Of a stretch of DNA of 64,000 nt, positions 1 to 11,269 are shown one piece after another. The notes below the pieces were generated by a model. That model saw nothing but the letters and a program-made list of their open reading frames with translations, was not told where the DNA came from and ran no database searches. Position 1 is the first letter of the stretch. The number at the start of each line of letters is the position of its first letter. The stretch is taken from the NCBI GenBank assembly GCA_021234155.1, contig JAJEKV010000027.1, forward strand, positions 5,702,623 to 5,766,622, given 5' to 3'. Source of the DNA: Isoetes taiwanensis (taxonomy: Eukaryota > Streptophyta > Lycopodiopsida > Isoetales > Isoetaceae). The translations under genes and the position numbers were made by a program.

Positions 1-141
1 CATTATAACTTAGTTAACTAGAAAATGTTTGTACGAGCAAAACAAACATAACCCAACTTCTGCTGCCGCATTCACACCACTGGACTTATTCAATTCTATT
101 TTCTTTCCTACTCATTCCCCTCCACTTTGGCTTCCTTCCTA

Positions 142-249
142 GATCTGTCGACATGCCCAACAGAAAAAGATGAACTTAGAATCCTACTTGAAAAGTTAGC
201 AATTCAGAAGCTATGGGCTGACCCAGGGAAGCGCATGCACTTATACCAG
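142..249 (+). other. candidate internal exon, unidentified
   Basis: An open stretch with coding character runs from an AG (near 141) to a GT donor (CAG|GTAAAT after 249). It contains the peptide LRILLEKLAIQKLWADPGK, which reads like a helical segment of a conserved protein. I do not recognise the family. No neighbouring exon is visible before the LINE fragment that begins about 40 bases later, so this could be a stranded exon of a gene lying mostly to the left of the window, or a remnant. Confidence 0.25.
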
Positions 250-291
250 GTAAATGTCAATCACATGGAAATTTATGAGAGCCAATCTTAG

Positions 292-603
292 TTGAAAGCA
301 AACATATCCCCGGCCCAGAGAAAACTGTTAGCCAAATATAGAACCGGATCTCACAGACTAGAAATCGAGATAGGAAGATGGACTAAAGTTCCCGTTGAAG
401 AGCGCAAGTGTAAGATTTGCAAATCAGGATGTGTCGAAAATGAAAACCACGTTTTCATACAATGTCCTGAATATGAAGATATCAGACATAAGTACGATAT
501 ACATGTAGCAGATTTTCACTCATTACTATTGGTAGCGCCAAGGTTACTAGCACCATATATAAGGGCGGTGGATGCACACCGCACCTTGCTTCTAAAACTG
601 TAA
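292..603 (+). pseudogene. LINE (non-LTR retrotransposon) ORF2 C-terminal fragment
   Basis: About 100 codons are open, starting at a TTG with no Met. The translation has the zinc-binding tail found at the C-terminus of many non-LTR retrotransposon reverse transcriptases. It shows a YRTGSHRLEIEIGRW stretch, then CKIC, a spacer, and HVFIQCPEYEDIR, giving a C-x2-C-x9-H-x4-C zinc-knuckle pattern. The RT and endonuclease domains are absent, so this is a 5'-truncated copy, the usual outcome of target-primed reverse transcription. No long poly-A tail is visible; an AT-rich (TA)n stretch lies at 653-698. The class assignment rests on motif recall. Confidence 0.6.
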
Positions 604-1819
604 CTTGTTTGTTCATGTGCTCCATAGCCTCCCAAGGCTCAAGTGAGCATCAGATATATATAATAATATATATAATATAATAATATATCTAATGCTCCTT
701 CTTCTCTAAAATATTAGTGGTAAAATATCTTCTGGCGTAAGATCTTCTTTAAAGAATGCAACCCAAGAGCAAGAAGAAAGCCTTAAAAATTAATTAGGGA
801 AAATGAAGTTTCGACGAGCCAAGAAATTTCGGTTCCAAAAAGTGTAAAAAAACCTTTAACTCCATATCTTTCATATGAAAACTACAAAAATATTTTCCAA
901 TCGCCAGAATACAATATGGTCAGTTTATCATTGTGATAATGCCTCTGCCGTACTCAAACCCACCTCTCTATCTTATATCTCTCCTTATCCATCCATCCAA
1001 CGACATCCGAATGAATTTGCCCCCTTAATAAATTGTAAGTAATCCAAAAAGCAATCTTTTATTAATTTCACATCACACACGTGAATATGTATATATAAAA
1101 TGCCCTCATGGAGCTTCTTTTACGCCTCGAAAAAGGCTTAGGTAGCGGCGAGCCGTGGAGTTCGCGAATCCAAGTGTCAAGATTTTATAAACGTAAAATA
1201 GACTTTTATTGGAAATTACATGCATGCTCAAGATTAAATTTACATGGATTAAAAAAGACGTAATTTAAAAGAGTAAATTCAACAAACATCCTTTACACTC
1301 CATCTAAAAAGCTGCACTCATAAGAATTCAACAAATGTCCTTTTACATATTTATTAATGGTTTCACATATCCTTCCTAAATTGTTGCACATTTCTTCAAA
1401 AACACGTGTTGCTAAAACTTAATAAATTGCATAAATGCCCGACAAGGTTATTAGTCTATTTTAAAGTTAGAAGGCTGACATCCTTAAAAAATATTCTAGC
1501 CAGGGTACTTTAGGACATGTAAAAGCAAATTATACAATCTGATGACGAGATATGAAATGATTAAAAGAGATATGAAATGATTAAAAGGGAAAAGAAAAGA
1601 AAAAGGTAGGCCTACATAGACAATGTACACTGTCAAAATCCAGGTTTAAAGGTTTAGAGGATTCGTTTGTTCCAATGTTATTGGAGCAAAAAAAATCCTA
1701 ACGTATTTAGCTAGAACTTAATGTAGGCGCCTTTTGCTGGCATGCACATTGCCCGCGAGATAGCGAGATGGTAGTGCAAAATAGGCACAGCCCACTTCCT
1801 CCTTTCGCCCGGACTGGCT
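604..1819. other. intergenic, AT-rich
   Basis: No gene is recognised here. Positions 653-698 hold a near-palindromic run of ATATATAAT units that could fold into a hairpin. Around 1106-1190 is a moderately GC-rich patch of no known identity. A direct repeat of a short GAGATATGAAATGATTAAAAG unit lies near 1546-1585. The last 80 bases are the presumed 5' UTR and promoter of the SPRTN gene. Confidence 0.5.
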
Positions 1820-4800
1820 ATGGCGCACAACGACGTTTCTTCTGCCGATGATATCCAAGCCCTTTTCTGCCATTATAATGATCTCTACTTTCATGGAGCC
1901 CTTGGCCCCTGTACAGTCGATTGGAGTCCTTCCAGAACCACCACGTAAGTGTTCTGCATAAAAAATGGCTTTTCTAAACTGGGTTTTTATCTAGGTTGCT
2001 GCATTGTGCTTTTTAGCTACAATAGAGTAAAATGGATGTGCATTAGAAAATGAGCAGTTCGACATTATGATCAGTTCGCCTATACAAAAGGATGTGTTTT
2101 ATTATAGAAGTATATCCTCTGCACTTTCCACTCTGCCAAGCAAATCATGTCTGTGTCTTCCTTGCTTTCTATTTGGAGGTGGCATCCCTTTGGGTAGCTG
2201 AGTGCATTTCTCCAGCTGTAGGCTTGTCTAACGTAGGAGGGTATAGGGAAAACTCTTTGTCGGCTTTGGACTCTCAGTAGCATTTTTATATTGCCTGTAC
2301 CATTTTCATTTCTGTTCTTTAGCGCGCCTTTTATTTTTGCAGGGATACAGGGACATGTAAGTACGAGACCTCTGGTGGTTGTGCAATCCGTCTTTCAGAG
2401 CCACTTCTTAGAGATCGAAGTAGAGCAGATTTGAAGGATACTTTGCTTCATGAGATGATCCATGCGCATTTGTTTCTGTCAGATGGAACGAAAGATCATG
2501 AGTAAGGACTTCATAATACATGTTTGGTTGGATTTAGCATTTGATAACATGATTTTTGTTATTAGAGATCATGGTCCACGTTTTGAGTCATTTATGAAAG
2601 GAATCAACAATTCTGACGTTGAGGATTCAGAGGTGAGGCTCTTCCTGATGCTTATAACTTAAAAAAATTAGTGTGTTTGCTTATGAATACCGTGGGATCG
2701 GTATAACTATTATGGATGGGCCCATTGCAACTCTTGGGGTGAGCAAGTCTGATGTTCTGGGAATTGTTACTTGCATACTATGAGAGAATACATGCTTCTA
2801 ATACTTTAGGTTCAAAACAAGTCTAAATAATTCACATTTTTGAGCCACCTAGCAATGAGTCTTGGTATGCATTCTCGTTGCTGATCCTCTTCCATCCTCA
2901 TTTTATAGGTTCCTCTTTTCAGCATTTATATCTCTGGGCAACTCTAATGAACTCGTTTTGAACCCCATGTTCATTATATTGCCTTTATGAATTTGTTGCA
3001 TGGAGCATACAGGCTACAAATATGTTTTATGCCTTATATTTGTTGTTGCTTTTAAAGATTGAAGGGAAAAGCTCGTCTTGTACATGTTGGCGAAGAATCC
3101 TTGACAATGAATGATGAGGATCTTTGTATTGTAGAGCAAGAACCAGAGTGGCAATTTCTGGACTTGAAGCTGCAAATCATTAAGAGACTTGGTGAATTGA
3201 TCTTGAATCTGCAAATAGTTGGAGATATGATCTTCCACATTCTTGCATAAGGCATATTTTACAGTCTCAAGCTGTGTTGCAGACATTGAACATAAGCTGG
3301 ATCAGATGTGCAGTAATGGTTGCAGAAAATTTGCCAAGATTCCGGAAGACTTTTTATATTGAAGGAACTGATTAAAAGAATGAAATACTGAAATATACAG
3401 GGTTAGAGCCTCTGTATTTGCAGTATACTGGATGAAAATGAGGATCCATCTCGTCTGAAATCAGGAGACCCTTGAACTCCATCATCTAAGAAATTCCTGG
3501 AGTTGATAATTCTAACCTTTAAAGAAATTTCGAAATAAGAAGGATATTGGAGCCAAAGCGGACTAAAATTGGGTGATCAAAATTCTTTGTTCAAAAGTTA
3601 GTGGATCATGCTTCTACGGTGCCGATTTGATCATAGTTGAAGGTTGAAGATGTCAAATTGGCTGTCAATGCTCACGAGAAGGAACTTGCATTTTCCTCAT
3701 TCTCAGTGTAGGTGGTAAGCAGCATGATGATAACCAGGATAAACCTAAAGACATGAGACATCATCTCCAATGAGAATATTTTAACTAAACTCTGGTCACT
3801 GGGACAGAGGAGGATCTATCCTCCATAGATCCTGCCCTGCCTTTGCAGCTTTAGAAAAGATGTGTCTTGCGAAGATACTGCATTATCAGACTGTCACCAG
3901 CGCATGAGACAGGGCTTCAAATCTTGATGTATTATTTGCTAAAAATATCACGCCTTCACTTCAACAGAAAGGACAGCTCACATCTATTAGCACTAATTGC
4001 AATGTTGATGTCCTTGACAATCTAGATATGCTGCTTACTGAGTTCTTGAAGGTTTTTAAACTTTGAATATGCTCCCCGATTATTGCCCTTGAGCTATCGC
4101 CTATTACTGAGACCGATCAGCTTATGCATCATGCCTTAATGGCTGGAAGTACAAATATTTCAGCCAACTTGGCTGCTTAACAGTGATACAGATCAGACAT
4201 GAGGTTTTTGACAAATTTTTCTTCTAACACTTCCACATGCTTGAGATTCGATTTTGGAACCTCCTGCAATGTCTTTGGACATCAATTGTCAGGTTTCTTG
4301 TCTTAATGCTGCATTCTCAATTTGTGGGTGTATAAATGTATAAAAATTCTTTAGCATCCACGTATGTTTGAAGAAGTTGGTATAAATAAACACACTATGC
4401 AAATTACACTTCCCTGCTAGGAAAAGAGGCTATGAAAACTTTGCCCTAGTCGCTTATCCAATATTCGATTACCTTTATTTGCATCCTGCCCAGCAGTTCA
4501 TATCTCTACAGCATGTTTGCTGACCTTTATATTATTTGCTTTCATTTAGTTCTTTCTGGTCTTCTCTCTGGCTAGATATAAAAGCAAAGTATATAAAATA
4601 TAATATCTTTATTCCATCTTGCAGCAAGCATGTATGAACATGATTGTCTTTGATATGTCAATTGTTGTGGATGTTTATGGTGTATTTCAATTCTTGTAGA
4701 GGCCCGAGGATGGTTATCATATTAGTGTCTATCATAATTTCCGAGGTGAAATGGGCATGCATCATGCACATAGTTGGAGGGTATGGATCCTTTACACAAA

Positions 4801-6122
4801 CTGGTTATATTTTCATGTGGATAGATGGTTGGATTCTCCTTGTTGAATTTCTGCCCCTTCTTGCAGTGCCTTGAATGTGGTCATATAGTGAAGACAGCAA
4901 TGAAGCGGCCGCCAACTGCTGCTGACTGTCCGTCAAAATCATCTTCAGACAAACCTTGTGCAAGTCTTGCTTGCTCCTGGCACATGTTGGAAACTGTATT
5001 TTCTTACAGTTGTTTATTGCTTGTATGTATAATGTTGGGATCTGGCTAGTAGTAGTCTGTTGGTCATGCTGAGTATTAGTTTGACATGGTTTTTGATTGG
5101 TTAATGATGTTTAGGAGTTTCCTCACTGTTGTATGCCTTTGTACAGGCATGAGAAAGGATGCAAAGGGAAACATATAAATATTACTGAATCCAGTGACAA
5201 CACAAATCCCAAAAGATCAAAGGCCAGCGGTACTGGATTGACTCATAGTCTTCTCTTGTAATCAATAATCATCTTATGGTCTAAGAACTTCTCTTATGTA
5301 TGATAGAAGACAAACTTGACCGAGCAAAGACGACCAGTAAGCGGAAAAATGACAACAGTATGAACTCTGAACTAATAGAGGACTTTGTGTTCCATAATCC
5401 TCTTGATAGATTTTTCACCGGAAACTTTGTGAAGAAGCCAAGGACCAAAAGGAACCAAGGAAGACAGGGTTCTGTTGAACCTGTTGAGTTGGTAGGTGTT
5501 GGATGGAAAGATTGGTGGGGTTTGGAAGGACAGGAAAGAGGGGAGAGTTTAGTAGATAGACGCCATGAAAGGAGATTACGAAATCGAGTTGTGGAGGAGG
5601 AAAGCGTGGTGGTGGTAGATGATGAAACTGAAGCAAGTGGCACAGTTACAAGATATGATATGTATACTCTTGGTGACACGACGGAGCCATACGTAGTAAT
5701 TGGTCGCCAGGTCCAAAGTCAAGGGCTGCGTCAAGTACCATCCATGACAGAGGGATCGCAAAGAAAAGAACTTCCACTAACACATGGTGACAAAGTATGC
5801 AAAGTCCAACTACCATGGAAAGAGAGTGGTAAAATATCTGACTCATGTAGCCCTGACACTGGAAACATGGTTGCTGCACGCCAAGGTACTATAGGTGATA
5901 GTTCTGGAAGCCAATTGCCAGGTATCGTTATTAGCCAAGAAAAAAATGTTGGCATTCAACTCTTTTGTGTAATTCTTAAATACCTTCTAACTTGTGTTTA
6001 TTAAAGATGCAGTGGTGACAGGACATTGCCCAATTTGTTCAGAGGCTTTCTTTGGGGACCTGGGTGGAGATATAGTTAATCAACACATTGACAAGTGCCT
6101 CTTGCAGGTGACTTCGGCATAA
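1820..6122 (+). CDS. SPRTN: SPRTN/SprT-like DNA-protein crosslink metalloprotease
   Basis: This predicted nuclear DNA-dependent zinc protease would degrade proteins crosslinked to DNA. My exon model is 1820-1944, 2343-2501, 2566-2632, 4700-4780, 4867-4985, 5147-5229, 5307-5921 and 6007-6122. All junctions are GT/AG and in phase, totalling 1365 nt (454 aa). The SprT domain occupies residues 10-100, with the zinc-protease motif HEMIH at 78-82 and a third His in DHGP near 97. A Cys/His-rich zinc ribbon follows (CLECG ... CSWH). A long polar region then leads to a C-terminal UBZ4-like finger, CPIC ... HIDKC, which in the family binds ubiquitin at damaged DNA. The first ATG in exon 1 gives the expected N-terminus. 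Intron 3 is large (2067 bp) and holds degenerate coding-like DNA. The last exon could alternatively splice at CAG|GTGACT (after 6107). Confidence 0.85.
2633..4699 (+). other. large intron of SPRTN with degenerate coding-like insert
   Basis: This 2 kb intron lies between two well-supported exons. Parts of it translate as if once coding: an open frame at 3059-3250, and around 3928-4060 a stretch containing the peptide DVLDNLDMLLTEFLK. Stops and frame changes separate these pieces. The pattern suits a decayed retropseudogene or captured gene on the + strand, but I do not recognise the parent family. Confidence 0.35.
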
Positions 6123-7680
6123 ACCACAGTTTTTCTACCTTAAGGCAGTGAGCTTTCTGCAGTTGGTTTTGGACAATGCCCATAAAGCTGCAAGTTTTGG
6201 AAATGTAAACAGAATCAACTTTCCCTTTAATATAAAATCCAGCTTTGCTTGATCTGCTTGTAGAAAGCTATTGAGAGGAGAGAAATGCCCTATTGCATAA
6301 TTATCTAGCTTGCTTTTTTGTGTATCTTCCCGTCAGGTGGGGCAAGGGAATGTTCCATGGGTTTAATGCTGCGGGAAACTTTGTCCAAGCAAGCATAAAG
6401 TATCTAGGGGAGACGAAAAATTTCATTTAAGGCATCATGTTACGCTTAAATTTAATGAATAATAAAACTAGCAATAAAAAGGAAAAAGGACATACAATCC
6501 AAACGGAATAAAAGGGCTAACCAAAGTCCAGAATTATATGTACGAGCAACTTGTAGAATACCAACCCACCATTTAACAAGTAGCTCGTTTATTAAATTTT
6601 AACGTGTGGTTGGCTACATGATAGAACCTTGCATATCAAGGAAGTGATTATTCTGAATCTGGACAACCTGATCTGACACTACAAGTCAATACTTGGAAAT
6701 GCACTTAAAAACACAAGTGACTTCTCAAATTAGTTCAAAACATAAAATTTCATATTAACGGACCCCTTAATTAGATTTGTTTGTTATTTCTGCGGACAAT
6801 AACGTGCCATGCCAAATTTATGGATCATCTTCCTGCCAATGCTGTTCCGTTAATCTTCCTTTTGAGAGGAGTAAGCTTAAGAGAGGAGTAAGCTTAACAC
6901 GTATATATAAGCATATGCCATGCAGAAGTTGGATCGTTCTCGTGCTGTTGCTCCTAATGACAGAGCCAAAATAATGGCAGACTACACTAAATTCTCCCCA
7001 GCCTTTTACCATTGTATTCTGTATATTCTTTGCCGCATGACTCTTGTCTTGAACCTGTTGTCTCTTGTATTCCTTAAAATTCTACAATGTCCAAACATTT
7101 CTATGCAAATATATAAACTTCGCCCGACTTTATTTGCACTGCATTTTCTGGGGCAAAACCAAACACTGTATTCACTCCCGTTGATTCCCTAGTCTTTTTA
7201 AAATTCTACAGCTTCCAAATATTTCCATGTTGCAAGACATCGTTCTTTCTCAAGTAGAGAATACAAATGGATAGGCAGGCGACGATGAAGAGGCATTTGC
7301 ACTTCTACATTAGAGTATGTTGTCTGCGCCACCTCCAATCAGGATGCACATTCCGTGATGCTCAGACCTGGCACTTGGCATTAAACTAGAATGCTCTTGT
7401 TTGTAATTGAACCTGGATTTAGAAGTGTAAAAAAGAGACATAAATCATAGCAAGAAGGATCAATATGGCTAATAAGCCTCCTTTGGTAATGAACAAGTTG
7501 GTCACTAAATAATGCTAGATTCCACCACCTCGCTCAGACCCTTGGCATTAATGATGGATTTACTCTACCATTGCAAGCCTTTATGGCTTGTGACAGCTGA
7601 AGTGACCAAAACATCTTTAGATGATTCGACGCTTGACCTTTGCTTGGGTTAACATTGATTTGAGAGGGAGGCAGAAAAGA
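6123..7680. other. intergenic between convergent SPRTN and PPR genes
   Basis: This region holds the 3' flank of SPRTN on the left and of the minus-strand PPR gene on the right. No further gene, RNA or mobile element is recognised. Short ORFs here have no coding character. Confidence 0.45.
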
Positions 7681-8883
7681 TCAATGTCCCTCATTGGTAC
7701 TTGTACCATGGATATTTGCTAAAGAGATGTATGCTGCTGCATTTCCTGGATCCATTTCAATAGCACGTTCTGCTGCCCATGTTCCTCTTCCAATGTCATG
7801 ATAACTGTTGGAAGATGTAAGCAAGGCTGTCCATGAAGCGGGATTAGGTTGAGAGGGCATATTGTTCATTAGAGCTTCTGCTACATCTAATCTTCCACAA
7901 CGTGCTGGCAAATCAATTATGCAATTATAATGTTCCACAGCTGGTTTGATTCCAAAATCTCCAACCATGGAAACAAGTAAGTGGCAGCCTTCATCTATGA
8001 GACCAGAATGACTGCATGCTGAAAGAAGGCTTACAAAAGAAATATCATCAGACTTGATGCCATCTTTCTGCATTTCTGAGAAGAGCTCCAATGTTCCCTT
8101 TCCAAGACCATGATGAGCATATGCTGCTATCATGGCATTCCATGCAACAACATCCCGCTGAGGCATTTTCTGAAAGAAATCGCGGGCCTGCTTTAAGCGC
8201 CCCTGCTGAGCACAGGCAGAAAGGACTGCAGTCCAAGAGACTACATCCTTCTGTGGCATGTGCTCAAAGAGAAAAAGTGCCTCTTGAATTTTTCCTTGTT
8301 GGCCATAAGCTGAAATTAGCTGAGTCCATGAAACTGTATCCTTTTCAGGCATTTCATTGAAAAAAAGAATGGCCTCCTTGAACTTACCTTGTTGAATATA
8401 TGCCGAAAGAATTGCAGTCCAAGATTGAATGTCTCGTTCTGGCATTGTTTGGAAGAAGAGGAAAGCCTCCTTCAAGCGGCCATGTTGAGCAAGTGCCCAG
8501 ATTATTGTGTTCCAGGAAACCACATCTCTTGCGGACATCTGGAAAAATAAATCCAGGGCAGATTCAAGATCTTTATGACTTACATAAGCAGAAATCATGA
8601 TATTCCAAGTGAATAAATTGCGCTTTTGCATATTATCAAAAACTCTTCTGGCATCCTGCAAAGCTCCACATTTGCCATACATATTGACAAGGAGATTACC
8701 CAAAAATCTATCCCTCTCTAAACCTCTAGAAATTACATAATCGTGAATGTCCTTGCCTGCAGACAAATCCTTAGCATTTGCAAACCTTCTTAGCAGAATC
8801 CCAAGGCTGTTCACGTTCATCACTGTTCCTTTCCGACGATCAGCAGCTTCAGCGAGCATCAAATGCCGAATCCCAGATTTCAT
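7681..8883 (-). CDS. PLS-class pentatricopeptide repeat protein, E-domain truncated
   Basis: This predicted organelle-targeted RNA-binding protein (400 aa) would probably act in plastid or mitochondrial RNA editing, the usual role of PLS-class PPRs. Starting near residue 35 it shows successive repeats, several of the 31-residue S type, with recurrent phrases such as VSWTQLISAYGQQGK, MPQKDVVSW and DVVAWNAMIAAYAHHG. The C-terminus begins an E1-like motif (PNPASWTALL ... AAERAIEMDPGNAAAY) but stops at ...STNEGH, before any E2 or DYW deaminase domain. It could edit only with a partner supplying the deaminase. I use the ATG at 8883; the frame stays open for about 75 bases upstream, so an upstream exon is possible. 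The gene has no introns. A decayed second copy lies at 34471-40287. Confidence 0.8.
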   Translation of the reverse strand: MKSGIRHLMLAEAADRRKGTVMNVNSLGILLRRFANAKDLSAGKDIHDYVISRGLERDRFLGNLLVNMYGKCGALQDARRVFDNMQKRNLFTWNIMISAYVSHKDLESALDLFFQMSARDVVSWNTIIWALAQHGRLKEAFLFFQTMPERDIQSWTAILSAYIQQGKFKEAILFFNEMPEKDTVSWTQLISAYGQQGKIQEALFLFEHMPQKDVVSWTAVLSACAQQGRLKQARDFFQKMPQRDVVAWNAMIAAYAHHGLGKGTLELFSEMQKDGIKSDDISFVSLLSACSHSGLIDEGCHLLVSMVGDFGIKPAVEHYNCIIDLPARCGRLDVAEALMNNMPSQPNPASWTALLTSSNSYHDIGRGTWAAERAIEMDPGNAAAYISLANIHGTSTNEGH

Positions 8884-9236
8884 GTAGTAAAGAAGGCTTG
8901 TGCAAATAAGTACTGCGAAGCTGTCATCTGTTTTAGAACGATCTCTACGCGAAATTGTGGCGCCCTTACATTTTAGAAAAGCAATCTATTTGCATTCTCA
9001 TGCTAAAACTAACAATGGGTTGCCCCTAGGGGGGCAAACCCTTGTTTATGTGGGCTTGTGGCATATCCTAAGTATATGCTAGAATATACTTAAAATATGC
9101 TGATGACTGCTAAAAACCCACTGTTACCTGTAAACTGGCGGTTTCATGAGTTCTGGATGGCAGATGTTCGAACTGGATAACTAGTTGAAGGAAGAAGGAA
9201 GAAGGAAGAAGGAAGAAGGAAGAAGGCATATCGGCC
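8884..9236. other. PPR 5' flank with GGAAGAA microsatellite
   Basis: Bases 8884-9017 are shared with the flank of the second PPR copy (40063-40287), so the duplication included upstream DNA. Positions 9186-9226 carry a short (GGAAGAA)n tandem repeat. Confidence 0.6.
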
Positions 9237-9372
9237 ATGGCAGACTGCATAATGGGATCATCGTTTATCGGCATCAAGCTTTCTCTCTACACCAGCGTCG
9301 AGCTTTGCCTTTGCCATTTCGGCACCATTCATAGTGCCACCCCGGATATGCATTCTTGACCTATGTTTTGTA
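9237..9372 (+). other. possible plastid transit peptide exon (remnant)
   Basis: An ATG at 9237, with a second in-frame ATG at 9252, is followed in a shifted frame by a Ser/Ala-rich stretch (ASSFLSTPASSFAFAISAPF) that looks like a chloroplast transit peptide. A one-base frame change is needed to join the ATG to that stretch. It precedes a ClpP6-like exon by about 0.7 kb on the same strand, so it may be exon 1 of that broken gene. This is inferred from composition only. Confidence 0.25.
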
Positions 9373-10039
9373 GATTGAATGCTTGACAACAGCATGGGAA
9401 GAGGGCAAAACAACAGGTTCTTTAATCTTTAAAACAATCAGCGTTTTATCATTCCTGCATCTCACATCTGCTTCGATTTGCGAATATCGTAGGAAGGATC
9501 CCTCCGGAGATGTTGGGAGTCAGCTTCTAGGCATGCCAGACATGCTAGATTTATCTTTCGGCCACTCTGCCTATATTGCAGCATAAATTAGGTGAAACTC
9601 TTCTGGCTTTACATATCAAGAGCTCTGTCATTTTAGCAGATAGAAACTCAGCCTTTGGAAAAGACGAAATTCTTGGAGAAGATAAGATGCTGCATGTTTG
9701 AGGAGCATGTTTGGGGGAAAATGTCCCCCTATTTGAAGCCCCATTACTCACTTGTCAGGGCACTGAAGTAGACAGTCTTATGCCCACGTTGGGTTTGAAG
9801 AACTCTTCTTTGTGTCATTCTTCTTTTCTGAGATAAAGCCCAGGTCTTCGAGTAGATGGTCGCCGCTCCTTTTCCACAAGGCTACAAATTCGTCCCTTCA
9901 AGACTTGTTCTACTATGGAGCTCTCCTCGAATAAATTTCCTTCAAATTTGTTTCTGCCCAGTTTATTTTCAAAGTAAGTAAAGCACGTTTCTGCCTTTCT
10001 CTTGTCTTAGTCAGTAATGTGTTCTAGTTTTTTGGTCAG

Positions 10040-10169
10040 TGATACCATCATGGTAGTTAAAATGGGTTCTCCTCCAATAAGTCAGGAAGTGATTACTCCA
10101 GGGAGTATCGTAGACTTGCAGTCAGTATTGCTTCAAAACAGAATCATTCTTCTTGGTCAAACAGTCAAT
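10040..10169 (+). pseudogene. ClpP6-like plastid Clp protease exon (remnant)
   Basis: The translation contains ITPGSIVDLQSVLLQNRIILLGQ, which I shorten to the key motifs TPG-x3-DL-x-SVL and QNRII-x2-GQ. These match the start of the mature region of the nuclear-encoded plastid protease subunit CLPP6. The exon follows an AG acceptor (10038-10039). The catalytic Ser and His exons, which should follow on the same strand, are not found before the glycyl-tRNA synthetase remnant at 11.3 kb. I read it as one stranded exon of a decayed or captured gene. ClpR2 is the other close possibility. Confidence 0.5.
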
Positions 10170-11269
10170 CCAATCTATGGCCGAATTTATAATCCAATCT
10201 GTATTTCACTGTCGGTTGGTTTTCCCATTGGAGACAAGGCATTTACATGCCCATTTCATAAATTAACGTGAAATATAATCCTACCGAAATCTTCCCTCTG
10301 TAAGTTTTTCTTATATTGCACGGTGTTGATATATTCTTCTGTTCTAGCAAATAAGTATTTCATTCAATTACCAATGATGATTTTGCCATGCATTTTTTCA
10401 TAATCTTTTACTGCATTGTTGTCTGGCCCTTCATATTTTCCATGACTGCCATTAATACAACTGAATTTTTGGATCTCGGCTACATATTCCAGGCTGTATG
10501 CATGTGTTTGCAATCCAATTCCTACAATTCATTCCCAGGAACTGAGCAGGCCATTGTTTATAGGTGGTGGAATGCACGGCCTGTGCTGGGCTTTTACTAG
10601 CTACTTATTCTTATAACTCTTAATTGCTTATCACTGCTGAAATAGAACATAATGTAAAGGCATTGCTTTTGTTGCTCATGCATCTTTCTTTTGTTGTGTT
10701 TGGACAGGGTGGAGCAAGCATTTTTGCCGTAGATTCCACTTTCTTCCTTTCTTACAGATGCATGATGCCATTGATATGGCAACAAGATCCTGCTGGGAAA
10801 TATTATGGGATTTGCAACAGGTAGAATGCCGGATAAATATGCAAAGCCAAAATAGGTTGCCGACACATTGACTCAGTTTATCTGTGATGTGGCAGCACTG
10901 TAGTTGGGACTATGTACGCTATTTATCATGCAATCAAACACACAGGAATTTTTACTTGCCTTTTTTGCTTGCAAAAATGGGACCCCCGTTTGGCAAATGC
11001 ACCTGTCGTAAGCTTCTTTTTTTACTCATGCTACGATGTTGAAGGAACTCGGCTTTTTGATATCTATTTAATGCAGAGATCATCTTTGTGCAGGAATTGA
11101 TGACTCTGCCAAACTATGATGCGTGGGGAAACTATGATGCGTGGGCATGTTATTTGTGGTAAGCTTTGCTACCTTGGGCCTTTGTCCTTTGATCTTTTAT
11201 GGCAGCCGAATCACCGGTCATGAATTGTGATTCTTTTGCTTATTCTTTATTTAGGTTTGTGGCTAAACG

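Noticed and set aside
653-698. Possible RNA hairpin or microRNA from the ATATAT palindrome
   Set aside because: Low-complexity AT repeat; no distinct arm sequence or precursor-like context.
5281-5955. Several minus-strand ORFs opposite SPRTN exon 7
   Set aside because: They are antisense shadows of a purine-rich coding exon that assembles in phase with the other SPRTN exons.
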